Source: Nostoc flagelliforme FACHB-838
GTDB taxonomy: Bacteria > Cyanobacteriota > Cyanobacteriia > Cyanobacteriales > Nostocaceae
NCBI RefSeq assembly: GCF_014698065.1
Contig: NZ_JACJSI010000006.1
Span: 1 to 64,000 of the forward strand
DNA length: 64,000 nucleotides
Direction: 5' to 3'
Numbering within the stretch: position 1 is the first letter of the stretch; each line of letters begins with the position of its first letter. Made by a program: the position numbers and the translations under genes. The notes under the pieces are model-generated. The model had not been told where the DNA came from. It did not search any database and saw nothing but the letters and a program-made list of their open reading frames with translations. Positions 24,271-32,844 of this stretch are shown one piece after another.

Positions 24271-25437
24271 ATGCAGACACGCAAGCTACTCGACTGGTGG
24301 CAAACATTCACTCCAATAGCGCGAATCGTGGCGATCGCGCTATTCATTCCGCTGCTAGTTCTCAATGGTTGGGCAATTTCGGTATTTTTTGATTATTTCC
24401 ATTCTCTCATAGTCATTTTAGTCGGAGCCTCAGTGCTAGCATTTCTGCTCAACTACCCCGTGAGTTGGATGGAACATCATGGTGCTAGACGAGAGCAAGT
24501 CGCTATTTTAGTATTTCTCTTGGCTTTATCGATTTTATTGGCGTTGGGTGTGACACTTTTCCCGTTGGCCCTTAGCCAAGCTGAACAACTGGTGGCTCGC
24601 TTGCCGGAGTTGATCGACTCTGGACGCTCTCAGTTAATGATATTAAATGAAAAAGCTGAGACTTATGGTTTACCGATTAACCTCGATGCACTGGTAGTGC
24701 AAATCAATGATCGCGTCAAAGGACAATTACAAGCGATCGCTGGACAAGTTTTAAATCTAGCAGTACTCACAGTCACTAGTCTGCTAGATATTCTGTTGAC
24801 GATGGTTTTGACTTTCTATCTTTTACAGCATGGGGGCGAACTCTGGCAAAGTTTAGTGGAGTGGCTACCTAATAAATTTCGCGATCCTTTCTCCAAAACA
24901 GTCCGCCTCAGCTTTCAAAATTTCTTCATCACCCAGTTAATTTTATCCACCTGTATGGCCTCAGCCCTCATTCCTACCTTTTTGTGGCTGAAAGTACCAT
25001 TTGGGCTACTATTTGGCTTAACTATTGGACTGATGGCTCTCGTCCCCTTTGGTGGTTCTGTAGGCATCGCCCTGACTACATTATTGGTAGCGTTGCAAGA
25101 TTTCTCAATGGGTGTGAGAGTGTTGATTGCAGCGTTAATTGTACAGCAAATACTCGAAAACTTAATTGCCCCCAGAATTTTAGGCAGCTTTACAGGTTTA
25201 AATCCAGTTTGGATTTTAATTTCGGTCTTAACAGGGGCAAGAATTGGCGGACTATTGGGTGTAATTGTGGCAGTACCCACCGCTGTTGTGATTAAGACTG
25301 CTTTAAGCGCTTTGCGTCTTGGCAGTGAGACAAACGACAGCACCACTGGGGACATAACTGCACCTGTTGCAGCAAACGAATTGCCAAAAGCTGATGCCAA
25401 CAAGACTTTGAGCATTTCTGAAGCGACATTACCCTAA
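24271..25437 (+). CDS. AI-2E family transporter (PerM/YdiK type), 388 aa
   Basis: This is a multi-spanning membrane protein with the family's layout: two N-terminal helices (IARIVAIALFIPLLVLNGWA, HSLIVILVGASVLAFLLNYP), an extracytoplasmic amphipathic region (about 95-160), then a C-terminal helix group with FFITQLILSTCMAS, GLTIGLMALVPFGGSVGIA and GARIGGLLGVIVAVPTAVVI. The P-x-G-G-x-x-G and LIAPRILGSFTGLNP motifs are typical. Members export small molecules or act as Na+/H+ antiporters; the substrate here is unknown. The last 40 residues are a polar tail. Confidence 0.88.
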   Translation: MQTRKLLDWWQTFTPIARIVAIALFIPLLVLNGWAISVFFDYFHSLIVILVGASVLAFLLNYPVSWMEHHGARREQVAILVFLLALSILLALGVTLFPLALSQAEQLVARLPELIDSGRSQLMILNEKAETYGLPINLDALVVQINDRVKGQLQAIAGQVLNLAVLTVTSLLDILLTMVLTFYLLQHGGELWQSLVEWLPNKFRDPFSKTVRLSFQNFFITQLILSTCMASALIPTFLWLKVPFGLLFGLTIGLMALVPFGGSVGIALTTLLVALQDFSMGVRVLIAALIVQQILENLIAPRILGSFTGLNPVWILISVLTGARIGGLLGVIVAVPTAVVIKTALSALRLGSETNDSTTGDITAPVAANELPKADANKTLSISEATLP

Positions 25438-25458
25438 TGGCAGCAGGCAGAAGCCTCC

Positions 25459-26790
25459 TCATTGTGGCTCAATGATTGAACCCATAAACAAAACTTTTCC
25501 CGTCTGATTATCCCTGATGGCACAGAAGAAGGGACGATCAACAATCATTCGGAATGGTTCTGGTTCATCTCTAAAAGATGTTGTTACTATTCCCACTGAA
25601 GTAGCCGCAGCCGCTTCCGTTCCTTCTTCGTTCACTTCCACAAAAGTTTTATGTTTAACTTGGCTAATGGCAAAATTCTTACCCATGCCAGAAAAATTAG
25701 CTTTGTTGCTGAAAGCCACTTCCATGCCTAAAGTTTTCAAGGCATCATTGAGTGTAACTTCGTAATCTGTTTTGAAGCGGGGTAGGCGAATAAACCCTTC
25801 TTGTTTCTTGAACTGAGCCATCCATTTTTCCCAGTTCTCAGCATTCAAGTTTTGATAGAAGCCTTTGAGGTTAGAGTTTTGTTTGGGCAGGAAAATATAA
25901 AAACTGAGTTTACCATCTTTACCGTAAGGTAAACTAACTGCCTGAAATTGTTCGCTTTCATAATATCTATAATCACCCTTCTGTGACATCATTGGGTGTT
26001 GCTTTCGTCTGCCAGATGTGATGTAAAAAGGGTATTGAGCAGTTTGATTTTTATCAAATTCGTTACTCCAATTCCCTTTAAAATATATGGCATTGATCAG
26101 AAATAACACCTGGTTGGGTTCAATCTTTTCAACTATTTTATTAATTTTGCCATTAGTACTTTCTTTTACCCAGTTATTGATAATACTAGATGCGGCGGCA
26201 TCTTTAAAGTTTAAATTGTTCACCTTGGCTTGATAGAAATCCTGGGTTCTCTTGAGGAAGTCTGGCGCAAAGCTAACATCTTGATTTGCCCAAAGTGAGT
26301 TAGCAATTTTTAGTTGCACTTTCGCATCAGAATTGTCTAAAAGCTGCTTTAATGCCGCCGCGTAAGAAGAGTTAATTTCTGGTAGATTCATCCCCTGTAA
26401 TTCTAGGGTTTTTGCCATTGCTTGTTGAGTCGAGCCGCTAGCGCCGTTGTAGGTCATAGCAAGAGCGATCGCAACACTCGAAGGTGAGATAAAAACATTC
26501 TTCTCACCCCGATCATTTTTCAGAACTTCTGAAAACAGTTTGAAGCCAAACTTATTGCTAGACTCAACTATTTTTGTATCAGTGTTGGCTGTTTTTTTTT
26601 GCAATGGAGTTTCAGGCTGAGGTACACTAGATTGTGCAAGGGCATTTTTGCTATTCTCAAGTTGAGAACACCCTAATACACTGAATAGAACAACACTTGC
26701 AGCTGCCAGAGCATAACGTCTGCCTAGACTCACACCATAACGTCTTTGCAGGAAATTTTCTTTCGCATCACTAAATTTTTGCCGATTCAT
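25459..26790 (-). CDS. Serpin-family protease inhibitor, predicted lipoprotein, 443 aa
   Basis: The N-terminal basic region and hydrophobic stretch end in a lipobox (VLGC, Cys at about 41), so the mature protein should be lipid-anchored outside the cytoplasm. The serpin domain (about 75-443) has SSVAIALAMTYNGA, ANSLWANQDV, NNWVKESTNGKI, LFLINAIYFKGNW, and the C-terminal RPFFCAIRD. The reactive-loop hinge GTEAAAATS (from residue 390) has the small residues of an inhibitory serpin. Counting from the hinge as in antitrypsin puts the scissile bond near VTT-SF, so P1 is a Thr within about one residue. A subtilase gene lies upstream on the same strand. Confidence 0.92.
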   Translation of the reverse strand: MNRQKFSDAKENFLQRRYGVSLGRRYALAAASVVLFSVLGCSQLENSKNALAQSSVPQPETPLQKKTANTDTKIVESSNKFGFKLFSEVLKNDRGEKNVFISPSSVAIALAMTYNGASGSTQQAMAKTLELQGMNLPEINSSYAAALKQLLDNSDAKVQLKIANSLWANQDVSFAPDFLKRTQDFYQAKVNNLNFKDAAASSIINNWVKESTNGKINKIVEKIEPNQVLFLINAIYFKGNWSNEFDKNQTAQYPFYITSGRRKQHPMMSQKGDYRYYESEQFQAVSLPYGKDGKLSFYIFLPKQNSNLKGFYQNLNAENWEKWMAQFKKQEGFIRLPRFKTDYEVTLNDALKTLGMEVAFSNKANFSGMGKNFAISQVKHKTFVEVNEEGTEAAAATSVGIVTTSFRDEPEPFRMIVDRPFFCAIRDNQTGKVLFMGSIIEPQ

Positions 26791-26833
26791 TCTGCTACCT
26801 CACTTGCCAAAGATTCCCGATCTGTGCTCATGG

Positions 26834-26854
26834 TTGACGCAGAAACTGTGTCAA
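26834..26854. promoter_or_regulatory. 21-bp dyad upstream of the serpin gene (site 1)
   Basis: TTGACGCAG, AAA, CTGTGTCAA: 9-bp arms with one mismatch around a central AAA, 44 bases before the serpin start codon. It shares the core CAGAAACTGT with a second dyad 59 bp further upstream. It could be an operator. Confidence 0.5.
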
Positions 26855-26892
26855 TGATTAACTATTGCATTTGCTCCAATAGAAAAATGGGA

Positions 26893-26913
26893 CTGTTACA
26901 GAAACTGTAACAG
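26893..26913. promoter_or_regulatory. 21-bp dyad upstream of the serpin gene (site 2)
   Basis: CTGTTACAG, AAA, CTGTAACAG: perfect 9-bp arms around a central AAA. The centre is 59 bp from that of site 1 and the core CAGAAACTGT is the same. No T-run follows on either strand, so a terminator is less likely than a protein-binding site. Confidence 0.5.
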
Positions 26914-27232
26914 CCAGTTATTCGCTTAGAGGAATTCAACACAACTTCTGAGAGTTGCTAATTCCTAATTGAGGCGGCTATGCAGACGAATTATGAAAAA
27001 TTGTGATTTTTAGGAATTTTCCTATTTATCAACCTATTTATCAATAAACGTATTGTAAGCTACGTAATCATAAAATAACCACTACTGTTGGGTTTTGATA
27101 GATAAAATGTAGCGATGTTTACGACGGGCTACGCCTACGCTCGTTTGTATACCATAGACTCTGCCCTCTTTCCTTTTAGGAAAGAGAGAAGTGCTATAAC
27201 ATTTCTCAGATGTACGGCTGTGCTGCCTTATT
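26914..27232. other. Non-coding region downstream of the subtilase gene
   Basis: No gene is visible. There is a short dyad at about 27168-27190 (CTCTTTCC and GGAAAGAG) 40 bases beyond the subtilase stop, which may end that transcript, and a GGGCTACGCCTACGCTCG repeat fragment near 27125. Confidence 0.4.
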
Positions 27233-28828
27233 TCAATTGATAGGTACACTCCACCAAGCTAAACTATAGGGTTGAGTCGCTTCATTGATCTTTTGACGAA
27301 ACTGGACACGTATTTTGTAATTGCCAGCAGCAGGAACGGGGCAGAAAATATGTTCTACACTATCGATTTGGCTGATTGAGGAGCAAATAGCACCAGAATC
27401 GGAATTTTGAGCATCAGCTTTTACCAGATAGAGGTCGAGATTATTTAAACCGCGATCGCGAAAATTTTCGCCTACGTCATACTGCTGGTTTTTATTTCTA
27501 TCGTTGAGTTCCACTAATCGATTCCAATTCAGGGTGACAGCAACAAAACTCTCCTGCTTTAAAGGTTTTGCTAATATATAGTCAACAAATGCTTCAACAT
27601 CGATTGTGCGATAATCCCAACCAATAGCTGGCACCGCAGCTGATGCCTGCCATTGACCAGCACTAAATTGCTGATAAGCACGAGATACATTCAAATGACC
27701 CGCTCCCATTTGAGCATCCAAAGGAATCTTTGGATCTTTGTAAGCATCAGAATCTAGCCAGTTTTGATTTTGTTTATCAATTAGTGTTCGGGTCATTCCC
27801 AACCGCAAGCCATCGCCGCTATCTAACATTTTGTCTGCTGAATTGAGCAACACAGCTTTCATCACTTGATGACGCCGAGCATCGATGCTCCAGTGTGGTT
27901 GTTTTGTCCGCGTCTGTCTATCAGCAAATTCTTGTAACAGAGCAACAGTAGCAGTAACTTGAGGCGTTGCAAAACTTGTACCTGTAACCTTATTCAATTT
28001 GCCATCAGGATTGAGCAAAGGAATATTATTACCAGGAGCAACTAAACTGATAGCACGTCGCCCACCAAGATTAAATTCCCTTCCAGCTAGCCTTCCACTC
28101 ACTCCTTGGTTAGCACCCGCCAGATTAGCCACGTCTACTTTGTTAAAAACTCCCCCTCGGCGGGATGAAAAAGCCACGTTTATTCCGTTAAAATTGTCTG
28201 TAGGAATGGGAATACCGCCCTTACCTTGGTTGCCTGCGATCGCATACAAAACATCATGAACGCGACTAGACCAGTCAACACATAAAGTTAGTAAAGCATT
28301 GCCGTCTAAAGTAGCCTCTGGTCGAGGATCGCGGCTCAGAGGTTCACCAAAGCTAAAGTTAATGGCACGGACATCGCCAGCATTTTGTAACGCTACGTGC
28401 TGGGCTGATAAGCACTCTTCCGGCTGACCCATGTTTTTAGTCGAACCCACCGCCGACGAATACAATCGTGCTCCCGGAGCGACTCCCGGCAAAGCCTTGT
28501 CTTGGCTCACCATGACACCAGCGACATTGTAGGCGTGGGAGTCAACACCGCTATTAGACTTAGCTGGGCCATTGCGTAAGAATACTGCCGCTAAAGATAT
28601 GGCACGGTTTTTAGAAACCGCCTTATCCCACCCAAACATTCCCGGTCGGCCAATTTCCACTTGACCAATAGCAATCTTACGGCCGATTAAATTATAAGGA
28701 GCTTGGTGTACCTTCAAAGCATCAATACCGTTAGTTCCTAGCGCAGATTCTAAAACTGAAGCAATTACCGGCGCACTCAGGCAAGAAGCACTTAATCCCC
28801 AAATTATCCAGGTTAGTTTTTTAGTCAT
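27233..28828 (-). CDS. Exported S8 (subtilisin-like) serine peptidase, about 531 aa
   Basis: From the second ATG, the N-terminus KKLTWIIWGLSASCLSAPVIA is a signal peptide. The catalytic Ser is in GTSFATPQVTATVALL, and the His in VDSHAYNVAGVMVS. The strand that normally carries the catalytic Asp (as in VAVIDTG) reads IAIGQVEIGRPG, so this position appears to be Glu. The oxyanion-region VLYAIAGNQGKG is present. The C-terminal about 140 residues look like a beta-sandwich appended domain. The first ATG at 28849 lies inside a heptamer repeat, so I chose 28828. The serpin gene lies 442 bases downstream on the same strand. Confidence 0.82.
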   Translation of the reverse strand: MTKKLTWIIWGLSASCLSAPVIASVLESALGTNGIDALKVHQAPYNLIGRKIAIGQVEIGRPGMFGWDKAVSKNRAISLAAVFLRNGPAKSNSGVDSHAYNVAGVMVSQDKALPGVAPGARLYSSAVGSTKNMGQPEECLSAQHVALQNAGDVRAINFSFGEPLSRDPRPEATLDGNALLTLCVDWSSRVHDVLYAIAGNQGKGGIPIPTDNFNGINVAFSSRRGGVFNKVDVANLAGANQGVSGRLAGREFNLGGRRAISLVAPGNNIPLLNPDGKLNKVTGTSFATPQVTATVALLQEFADRQTRTKQPHWSIDARRHQVMKAVLLNSADKMLDSGDGLRLGMTRTLIDKQNQNWLDSDAYKDPKIPLDAQMGAGHLNVSRAYQQFSAGQWQASAAVPAIGWDYRTIDVEAFVDYILAKPLKQESFVAVTLNWNRLVELNDRNKNQQYDVGENFRDRGLNNLDLYLVKADAQNSDSGAICSSISQIDSVEHIFCPVPAAGNYKIRVQFRQKINEATQPYSLAWWSVPIN

Positions 28829-28868
28829 TTGTAATTTGTAATTTGTCATTTGTCATTTGTCATTTGTC
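28826..28868. repeat. Short tandem heptamer repeat (CATTTGT type)
   Basis: Six or so copies of a CATTTGT/AATTTGT 7-mer lie directly before the subtilase start. This is the short-tandem-repeat style typical of Nostoc and Anabaena intergenic DNA. It makes the two possible subtilase starts ambiguous. Confidence 0.8.
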
Positions 28869-29039
28869 TTGGGCATTGCCGCACCCTCTTATAAAGAAGT
28901 ATTGAGCATGGATTCTCCTTGTGCCCAGTCCCTAGTCCCCAATACCCACCCCTTAAAAAAGCCGGGATCAAAATTATTAGTCTTGCTCAATGCTTTGTTA
29001 CAATGCGTACAGACGAGGACGCTTAAAAACCCACTAGCC

Positions 29040-29747
29040 ATGACCCAAAACCTATCTCAAAAGCCCATTGTAATTTCTCCATCTATCCTATCAGCCGATT
29101 TTAGTCGTCTGGGCGACGAAATCCGCGCCGTAGACGCAGCTGGAGCAGATTGGATTCATGTTGATGTAATGGACGGTCGTTTTGTACCTAATATTACGAT
29201 AGGCCCTCTGATTGTGGAGGCGATTCGTCCGGTTACGACCAAACCGCTGGATGTCCACTTGATGATTGTGGAGCCAGAAAAGTATGTAGAGGGATTTGCT
29301 AAAGCTGGTGCCGATATTATCTCCGTACACTGCGAACATAATGCTTCTCCACACCTGCACCGCACCTTGGGACAAATTAAAGAGCTTGGTAAAAAAGCTG
29401 GAGTTGTACTTAATCCTGGTAGCCCTCTAGAGCTAATTGAACACGTTCTAGATTTGTGCGATTTAGTACTGATTATGAGCGTCAACCCTGGCTTTGGTGG
29501 GCAAAGGTTTATCCCTGGTGTGTTACCCAAAATCCGCAAGTTGCGTCAAATGTGTGATGAACGCGGTCTTGACCCTTGGATTGAAGTAGATGGAGGATTG
29601 AAGGCAAATAATACCTGGCAAGTTTTGGAAGCGGGGGCTAATGCAGTTGTAGCTGGTTCAGCAGTATTTAACGCTAAGGATTATGCTGAGGCTATTACAG
29701 CAATTCGCAACAGCAAGCGTCCTAGCCCAGAATTAGCCAAGGTTTAA
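29040..29747 (+). CDS. rpe: Ribulose-phosphate 3-epimerase, 235 aa
   Basis: This enzyme interconverts ribulose 5-phosphate and xylulose 5-phosphate in the Calvin cycle and pentose phosphate pathway. The TIM-barrel signatures are complete: [30 protein letters not shown] with the catalytic Asp, [26 protein letters not shown] and WIEVDGGLK, and [11 protein letters not shown]. The start at 29040 (MTQNLSQ) gives the normal family length; the open frame extends upstream to 28857 but that part is non-conserved and overlaps repeats. A terminator hairpin follows at 29871. Confidence 0.95.
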   Translation: MTQNLSQKPIVISPSILSADFSRLGDEIRAVDAAGADWIHVDVMDGRFVPNITIGPLIVEAIRPVTTKPLDVHLMIVEPEKYVEGFAKAGADIISVHCEHNASPHLHRTLGQIKELGKKAGVVLNPGSPLELIEHVLDLCDLVLIMSVNPGFGGQRFIPGVLPKIRKLRQMCDERGLDPWIEVDGGLKANNTWQVLEAGANAVVAGSAVFNAKDYAEAITAIRNSKRPSPELAKV

Positions 29748-29769
29748 TTCATTTTTGGATTAACTATTG

Positions 29770-29850
29770 TCTGGTGAAAAAGAATGTAGAGACGTAGCAG
29801 TGCTACGTCTTTGAAAGGGTTATGGATAACGCATATTTAATTTCACCAGA
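29770..29850. repeat. MITE-like element, 81 bp
   Basis: The ends TCTGGTGAAA (29770-29779) and TTTCACCAGA (29841-29850) are inverted copies. A perfect inner dyad AGACGTAGCA / TGCTACGTCT lies at 29790-29810. It sits in the 3' region of rpe. Confidence 0.55.
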
Positions 29851-29870
29851 TGTCTATTCTTTACAAAAAG

Positions 29871-29905
29871 TAAGGTGGGCTATTTGCCTACCTTATTTTT
29901 ATTTA
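29871..29905 (+). terminator. Rho-independent-type terminator after rpe
   Basis: Stem TAAGGTGGGC / GCCTACCTTA (29871-29880 and 29886-29895, one G-U-type mismatch) with a 5-base loop, followed by TTTTTATTT. Confidence 0.65.
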
Positions 29906-29910
29906 CCCAT

Positions 29911-29948
29911 AAAAAAACTGGAAGCTATTCAAGTTTTGAACTTCCAGT
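29911..29948 (-). terminator. Rho-independent-type terminator for a minus-strand transcript
   Basis: Stem ACTGGAAG (29917-29924) and CTTCCAGT (29941-29948). On the minus strand the hairpin is followed by a run of seven T (29917-29911). It implies a transcript coming from the right, through the small frame at 30106-30291, and faces the rpe terminator. Confidence 0.6.
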
Positions 29949-30105
29949 AGTTAATATATAGATTGAAAGTTTAGAAACTAGAGATAATCCAGGTTGGGAG
30001 GACTAGGATTACAATAGTTGAAAGAGAAGCGTATGAGCTACTAGTTCTACCATCCACAAGAACGATTTAACCGTAACTTTTCTATTTTCGTTCCTGTTAT
30101 TGATG

Positions 30106-30291
30106 TTAAGCGTTTGCTTTATTAACTAAAGCAACACCAACCACAGGATAGAAAGTTTTATAAGCATTACTCGCACCGTCTGCAGTCGGTGAAAGCTGTC
30201 TAAAGTTTGGATTGGGGGAATCCACCTCTCCAAATTTTCTTTGCTCAGACTTTCTCAAAAATAGAACCACCAGTAGCAACGGTTGAATCAT
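30106..30291 (-). CDS. Doubtful small protein, 61 aa, or remnant of a frameshifted gene
   Basis: The C-terminal half (NPNFRQLSPTADGASNAY, then FYPVVGVALVNKANA) looks like real protein, whereas the N-terminus (MIQPLLLVVLFLRK) does not match it in style. In the neighbouring frame the same DNA reads NNSYTKTNDSTVATGGSIFEK up to a stop, also protein-like, which suggests an older gene with a frameshift near 30245. A minus-strand terminator lies 160 bases downstream. It is unidentified. Confidence 0.3.
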   Translation of the reverse strand: MIQPLLLVVLFLRKSEQRKFGEVDSPNPNFRQLSPTADGASNAYKTFYPVVGVALVNKANA

Positions 30292-30618
30292 TAGTCTTGG
30301 TGTAGGAGTTATTTACTCCATGAAATACTGACTACTTTTGTAATCAGTTTGATTTATTTCATAGTCAGAACTAATCATTGATTTTATTTTTAAAATTAAC
30401 TGGCTTGCTAATCACCTCTATTTTTGTTTAAGTTGTAGTTGTTATTAGTTTACCAATACTGTCAGTATATATGTGCCATTTTGGCAGATTTTTGTAAAAA
30501 ATTATCAAATTAATGACCACTATAGAAAACCTGCCATGCTAAAAATTTTAAATTCGCATAGCAGGCTCTCAGATACTCAATTAACTCTAGGACAGAATCT
30601 ATTGATTCAAAATACTTT
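30292..30618. other. AT-rich non-coding stretch between the hetP-like gene and the small frame
   Basis: No supported gene. A 21-codon minus-strand frame (MISSDYEINQ, near 30365) could be part of the decayed gene at 30106-30291. Nothing else was recognised. Confidence 0.4.
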
Positions 30619-31092
30619 TTAATTGAATCCACAGGATTTCAAGGAAATATCTTGAGTTTTCTCTGGTTTTAATGGCGATTTTCTTGATTGATGTTCGTTA
30701 ATGTGCTGCCCTAATCTCTGATCTAAACTACCACTACGAATTTCTGTTTTTTGCTTTCCAACTACTTCTAGATAAGCGAGGTCTTTAATTTTGCTTAAGC
30801 AGGTTGATGATACATTACTATCAGACCTGGAATCATTAGTATGTTTCAACATTTTTAGATTTTCGTTTTGCTGTTGTTTTGCCCTGTTGGTTTGAGAGTT
30901 TTCTTTAAGCAATCGATTGTAGGTGCGATATGGAATGTAATGGAGAGGATTATAACCACCAAATCGCAGCATTAAAACACATGCCCAGGAATACTTTCCA
31001 GCAAGAATTGCTTCAACTACTTTGTCAAATTGTTGAGCCTTTACTGTGTTATCTAAGTTGTTACTAATACCAGCAATGTCTTGGTTCATCAT
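30619..31092 (-). CDS. hetP: HetP-family heterocyst commitment protein, 157 aa
   Basis: The conserved HetP region is residues about 20-65 ([21 protein letters not shown], then [23 protein letters not shown]). After a polar linker comes the second conserved block, [21 protein letters not shown], with [11 protein letters not shown]. HetP and its homologues act downstream of the master regulator HetR to commit cells to heterocyst fate in Anabaena. The length fits HetP itself, but a paralogue is equally possible, because hetC, which I recall as the neighbour of hetP in Anabaena PCC 7120, is absent here. A HetR-type palindrome lies about 930 bases upstream at 32025. The protein is presumed cytoplasmic. 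Confidence 0.85.
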   Translation of the reverse strand: MMNQDIAGISNNLDNTVKAQQFDKVVEAILAGKYSWACVLMLRFGGYNPLHYIPYRTYNRLLKENSQTNRAKQQQNENLKMLKHTNDSRSDSNVSSTCLSKIKDLAYLEVVGKQKTEIRSGSLDQRLGQHINEHQSRKSPLKPEKTQDISLKSCGFN

Positions 31093-31314
31093 AGTGTTTA
31101 GTTATCTTGGATGAAGTAAACTAGTCCAGTTTCTGCGATTGTTGGTGTTTCAATTGAGGTATACAGACTGCATTAGCCTTTTTGCAGCTGTTGAATCGCT
31201 TTTGGGAAATTATCAGCAATCAGGCGATGTTGGATGTTTATGAAGGATAAAAATTTATTAACAGCCGCGTATATAACTTTCCCAAACTCTGATTGGCTCC
31301 GGCAGCTTTAAGCG

Positions 31315-31524
31315 TTAAAGAACCAGGCTGAAACTTCTCTGCTGTTTGAGCCTTACCTTGGCGCTGTTGAGCAGAGTTTTAGTGATTTTGGCTGATAACT
31401 CCCCTAATAAACTAGTTTTGGCAAGAGCTAGCTCGTAGTAGGGATACAAATTATATAGATTCATTCCTAAACTGTCCCCTTGGCTTGAGGTTTCGGCTGC
31501 ATTTGACCTGATGATTTTTTCCAT
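31315..31524 (-). CDS. Small hypothetical protein upstream of hetP-like gene, 69 aa
   Basis: I do not recognise it. The start MEKIIRSNAAE is favoured by an AAAGG about 8 bases upstream; the frame extends to 31548. There is a central hydrophobic-aromatic patch (LYNLYPYYELALAKTSLLGE) and a basic C-terminus (KVRLKQQRSF). It lacks any RGSGR-type motif of PatS or HetN. It lies between the putative HetR site and the hetP-like gene on the same strand, 222 bases before the latter, so both may share one transcript. Confidence 0.5.
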   Translation of the reverse strand: MEKIIRSNAAETSSQGDSLGMNLYNLYPYYELALAKTSLLGELSAKITKTLLNSAKVRLKQQRSFSLVL

Positions 31525-32844
31525 GAACTGACCTTTAATTAAAAACAATCAAGTTTTTAATCAAGTAAGTTTGTTGGCTGTTAAGTCCTGATTATCCAGA
31601 TTCCTTCCAATAAATGGAGGAAACTTTGCTTATAGCTTGTTAGTACAGTGAAAGGTAAAAATTTATCTTTCGTCTTGTCATCTGACTGATAGGACAAAAG
31701 CCTTAGTGTAGCTCTTGGTAAATGCAATTTTATCTTCTGAAACTTTCTCAACTCCTAATTAAATAAGTTCTCTCTGTTCACAAGCTTGTATTTCTTTCTA
31801 CTGTTGAATTAGGCATTTTCCGGGAAATTTGCAGATTTTTTTTAAGCTAATGGAGAAAAATTATTTACTTTTGAGCGTTAACAACGCTATTCGTATTTAT
31901 ACTATTTTTTGACCTTAATGTCATCTACTAAGCTAGCAGATTTATAGGTTAAATTTACTGAATGTATTCCGATACTTACTTGTGCATTGTGCAAGTTTTA
32001 GTTTTGTCCTCCTTTGCTATTCTTGAGGGGTCTTACCCCCCACCCAATCCCAATTTAAAACCTTTATTATTGTCGAGTCACTAGAAAATATTACCATTAA
32101 CTAAAATGTAAAACAACTTCTCCAAATAGTAGAACACAAACAATAAAAAACGTTCGCAGCTATAGGATTGAACATATTTTTTGAATAGGTTCAATTAGAT
32201 AATAATACTTGTTAGCCTTGTAGTTCTTGATTTACAACAACTACAGCTTTATTGTCTCTAAATACATTGCTGTAACTTGAGCATGAATATTTTAGAATTA
32301 TCAGTCAGTAATCCTAAATAGCCGAGTTCTGAATAAAATTACTGGTTAGAGACAATATATATAGATAGTTTTAATGCTCATCAACTTAGCCAAGTGAAAT
32401 AAATGTAAATGGATGCTTTTACTAAAAAAGATACAGCAGGTTAAGTCTGTACAATATTAGGAAATTTAGTAATAGAGATAAAGCTAGTTAACACAGAAAT
32501 TGGTAAGTTAATTTAGCAATAAATTCTTTGTGTATTAATATCTAATAAATTTATAAATTTGAGATTAATAAATGTAGTGGCAGTTGGGCTAAATGGTAGT
32601 TAAAACCACCAAATTTCCATAAGTTTGTGATGAGTGCCTTACTCAACAAGAATACTTTGATTTAGAAAACTGCGCTGTTAAGGCAATATGGTATATACCC
32701 AAAACTAAGAAGCTGATGGCAAAGACATTCAGTATTTAGCTGATAACAACCTAAGTATAGTTTCAAACTCTGGATGCGAAAGCCACGCCTTGCCTATGGC
32801 TGGATCAGAAATCAATATGCGATCGCCTTTAACTCTCTAGACAA
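31525..32844. other. Long AT-rich non-coding region upstream of the hetP-like gene
   Basis: About 1.3 kb with no supported gene. It contains the HetR-type palindrome at 32025-32041 and otherwise only AT-rich sequence. Long leaders are a known feature of hetP and other HetR targets, so regulatory elements or small RNAs are plausible, but I can name only the palindrome. Confidence 0.5.
32025..32041. promoter_or_regulatory. Putative HetR-binding palindrome
   Basis: GAGGGGTCTTACCCCCC matches 15 of 17 positions of the inverted repeat GAGGGGTCTAACCCCTC bound by HetR upstream of hetP in Anabaena PCC 7120. It lies about 500 bases before the 69-residue frame and about 930 before the hetP-like start, a distance in keeping with the far-upstream site reported for hetP. 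Recognition is from memory of the published site. Confidence 0.75.

Noticed and set aside
24915..25415. 166-codon frame opposite the AI-2E transporter gene
   Set aside because: Antisense shadow; the coding strand has clear family motifs.
28857..29039. N-terminal extension of rpe
   Set aside because: The extra 61 codons are non-conserved and overlap heptamer repeats. The start at 29040 gives the family's normal length.
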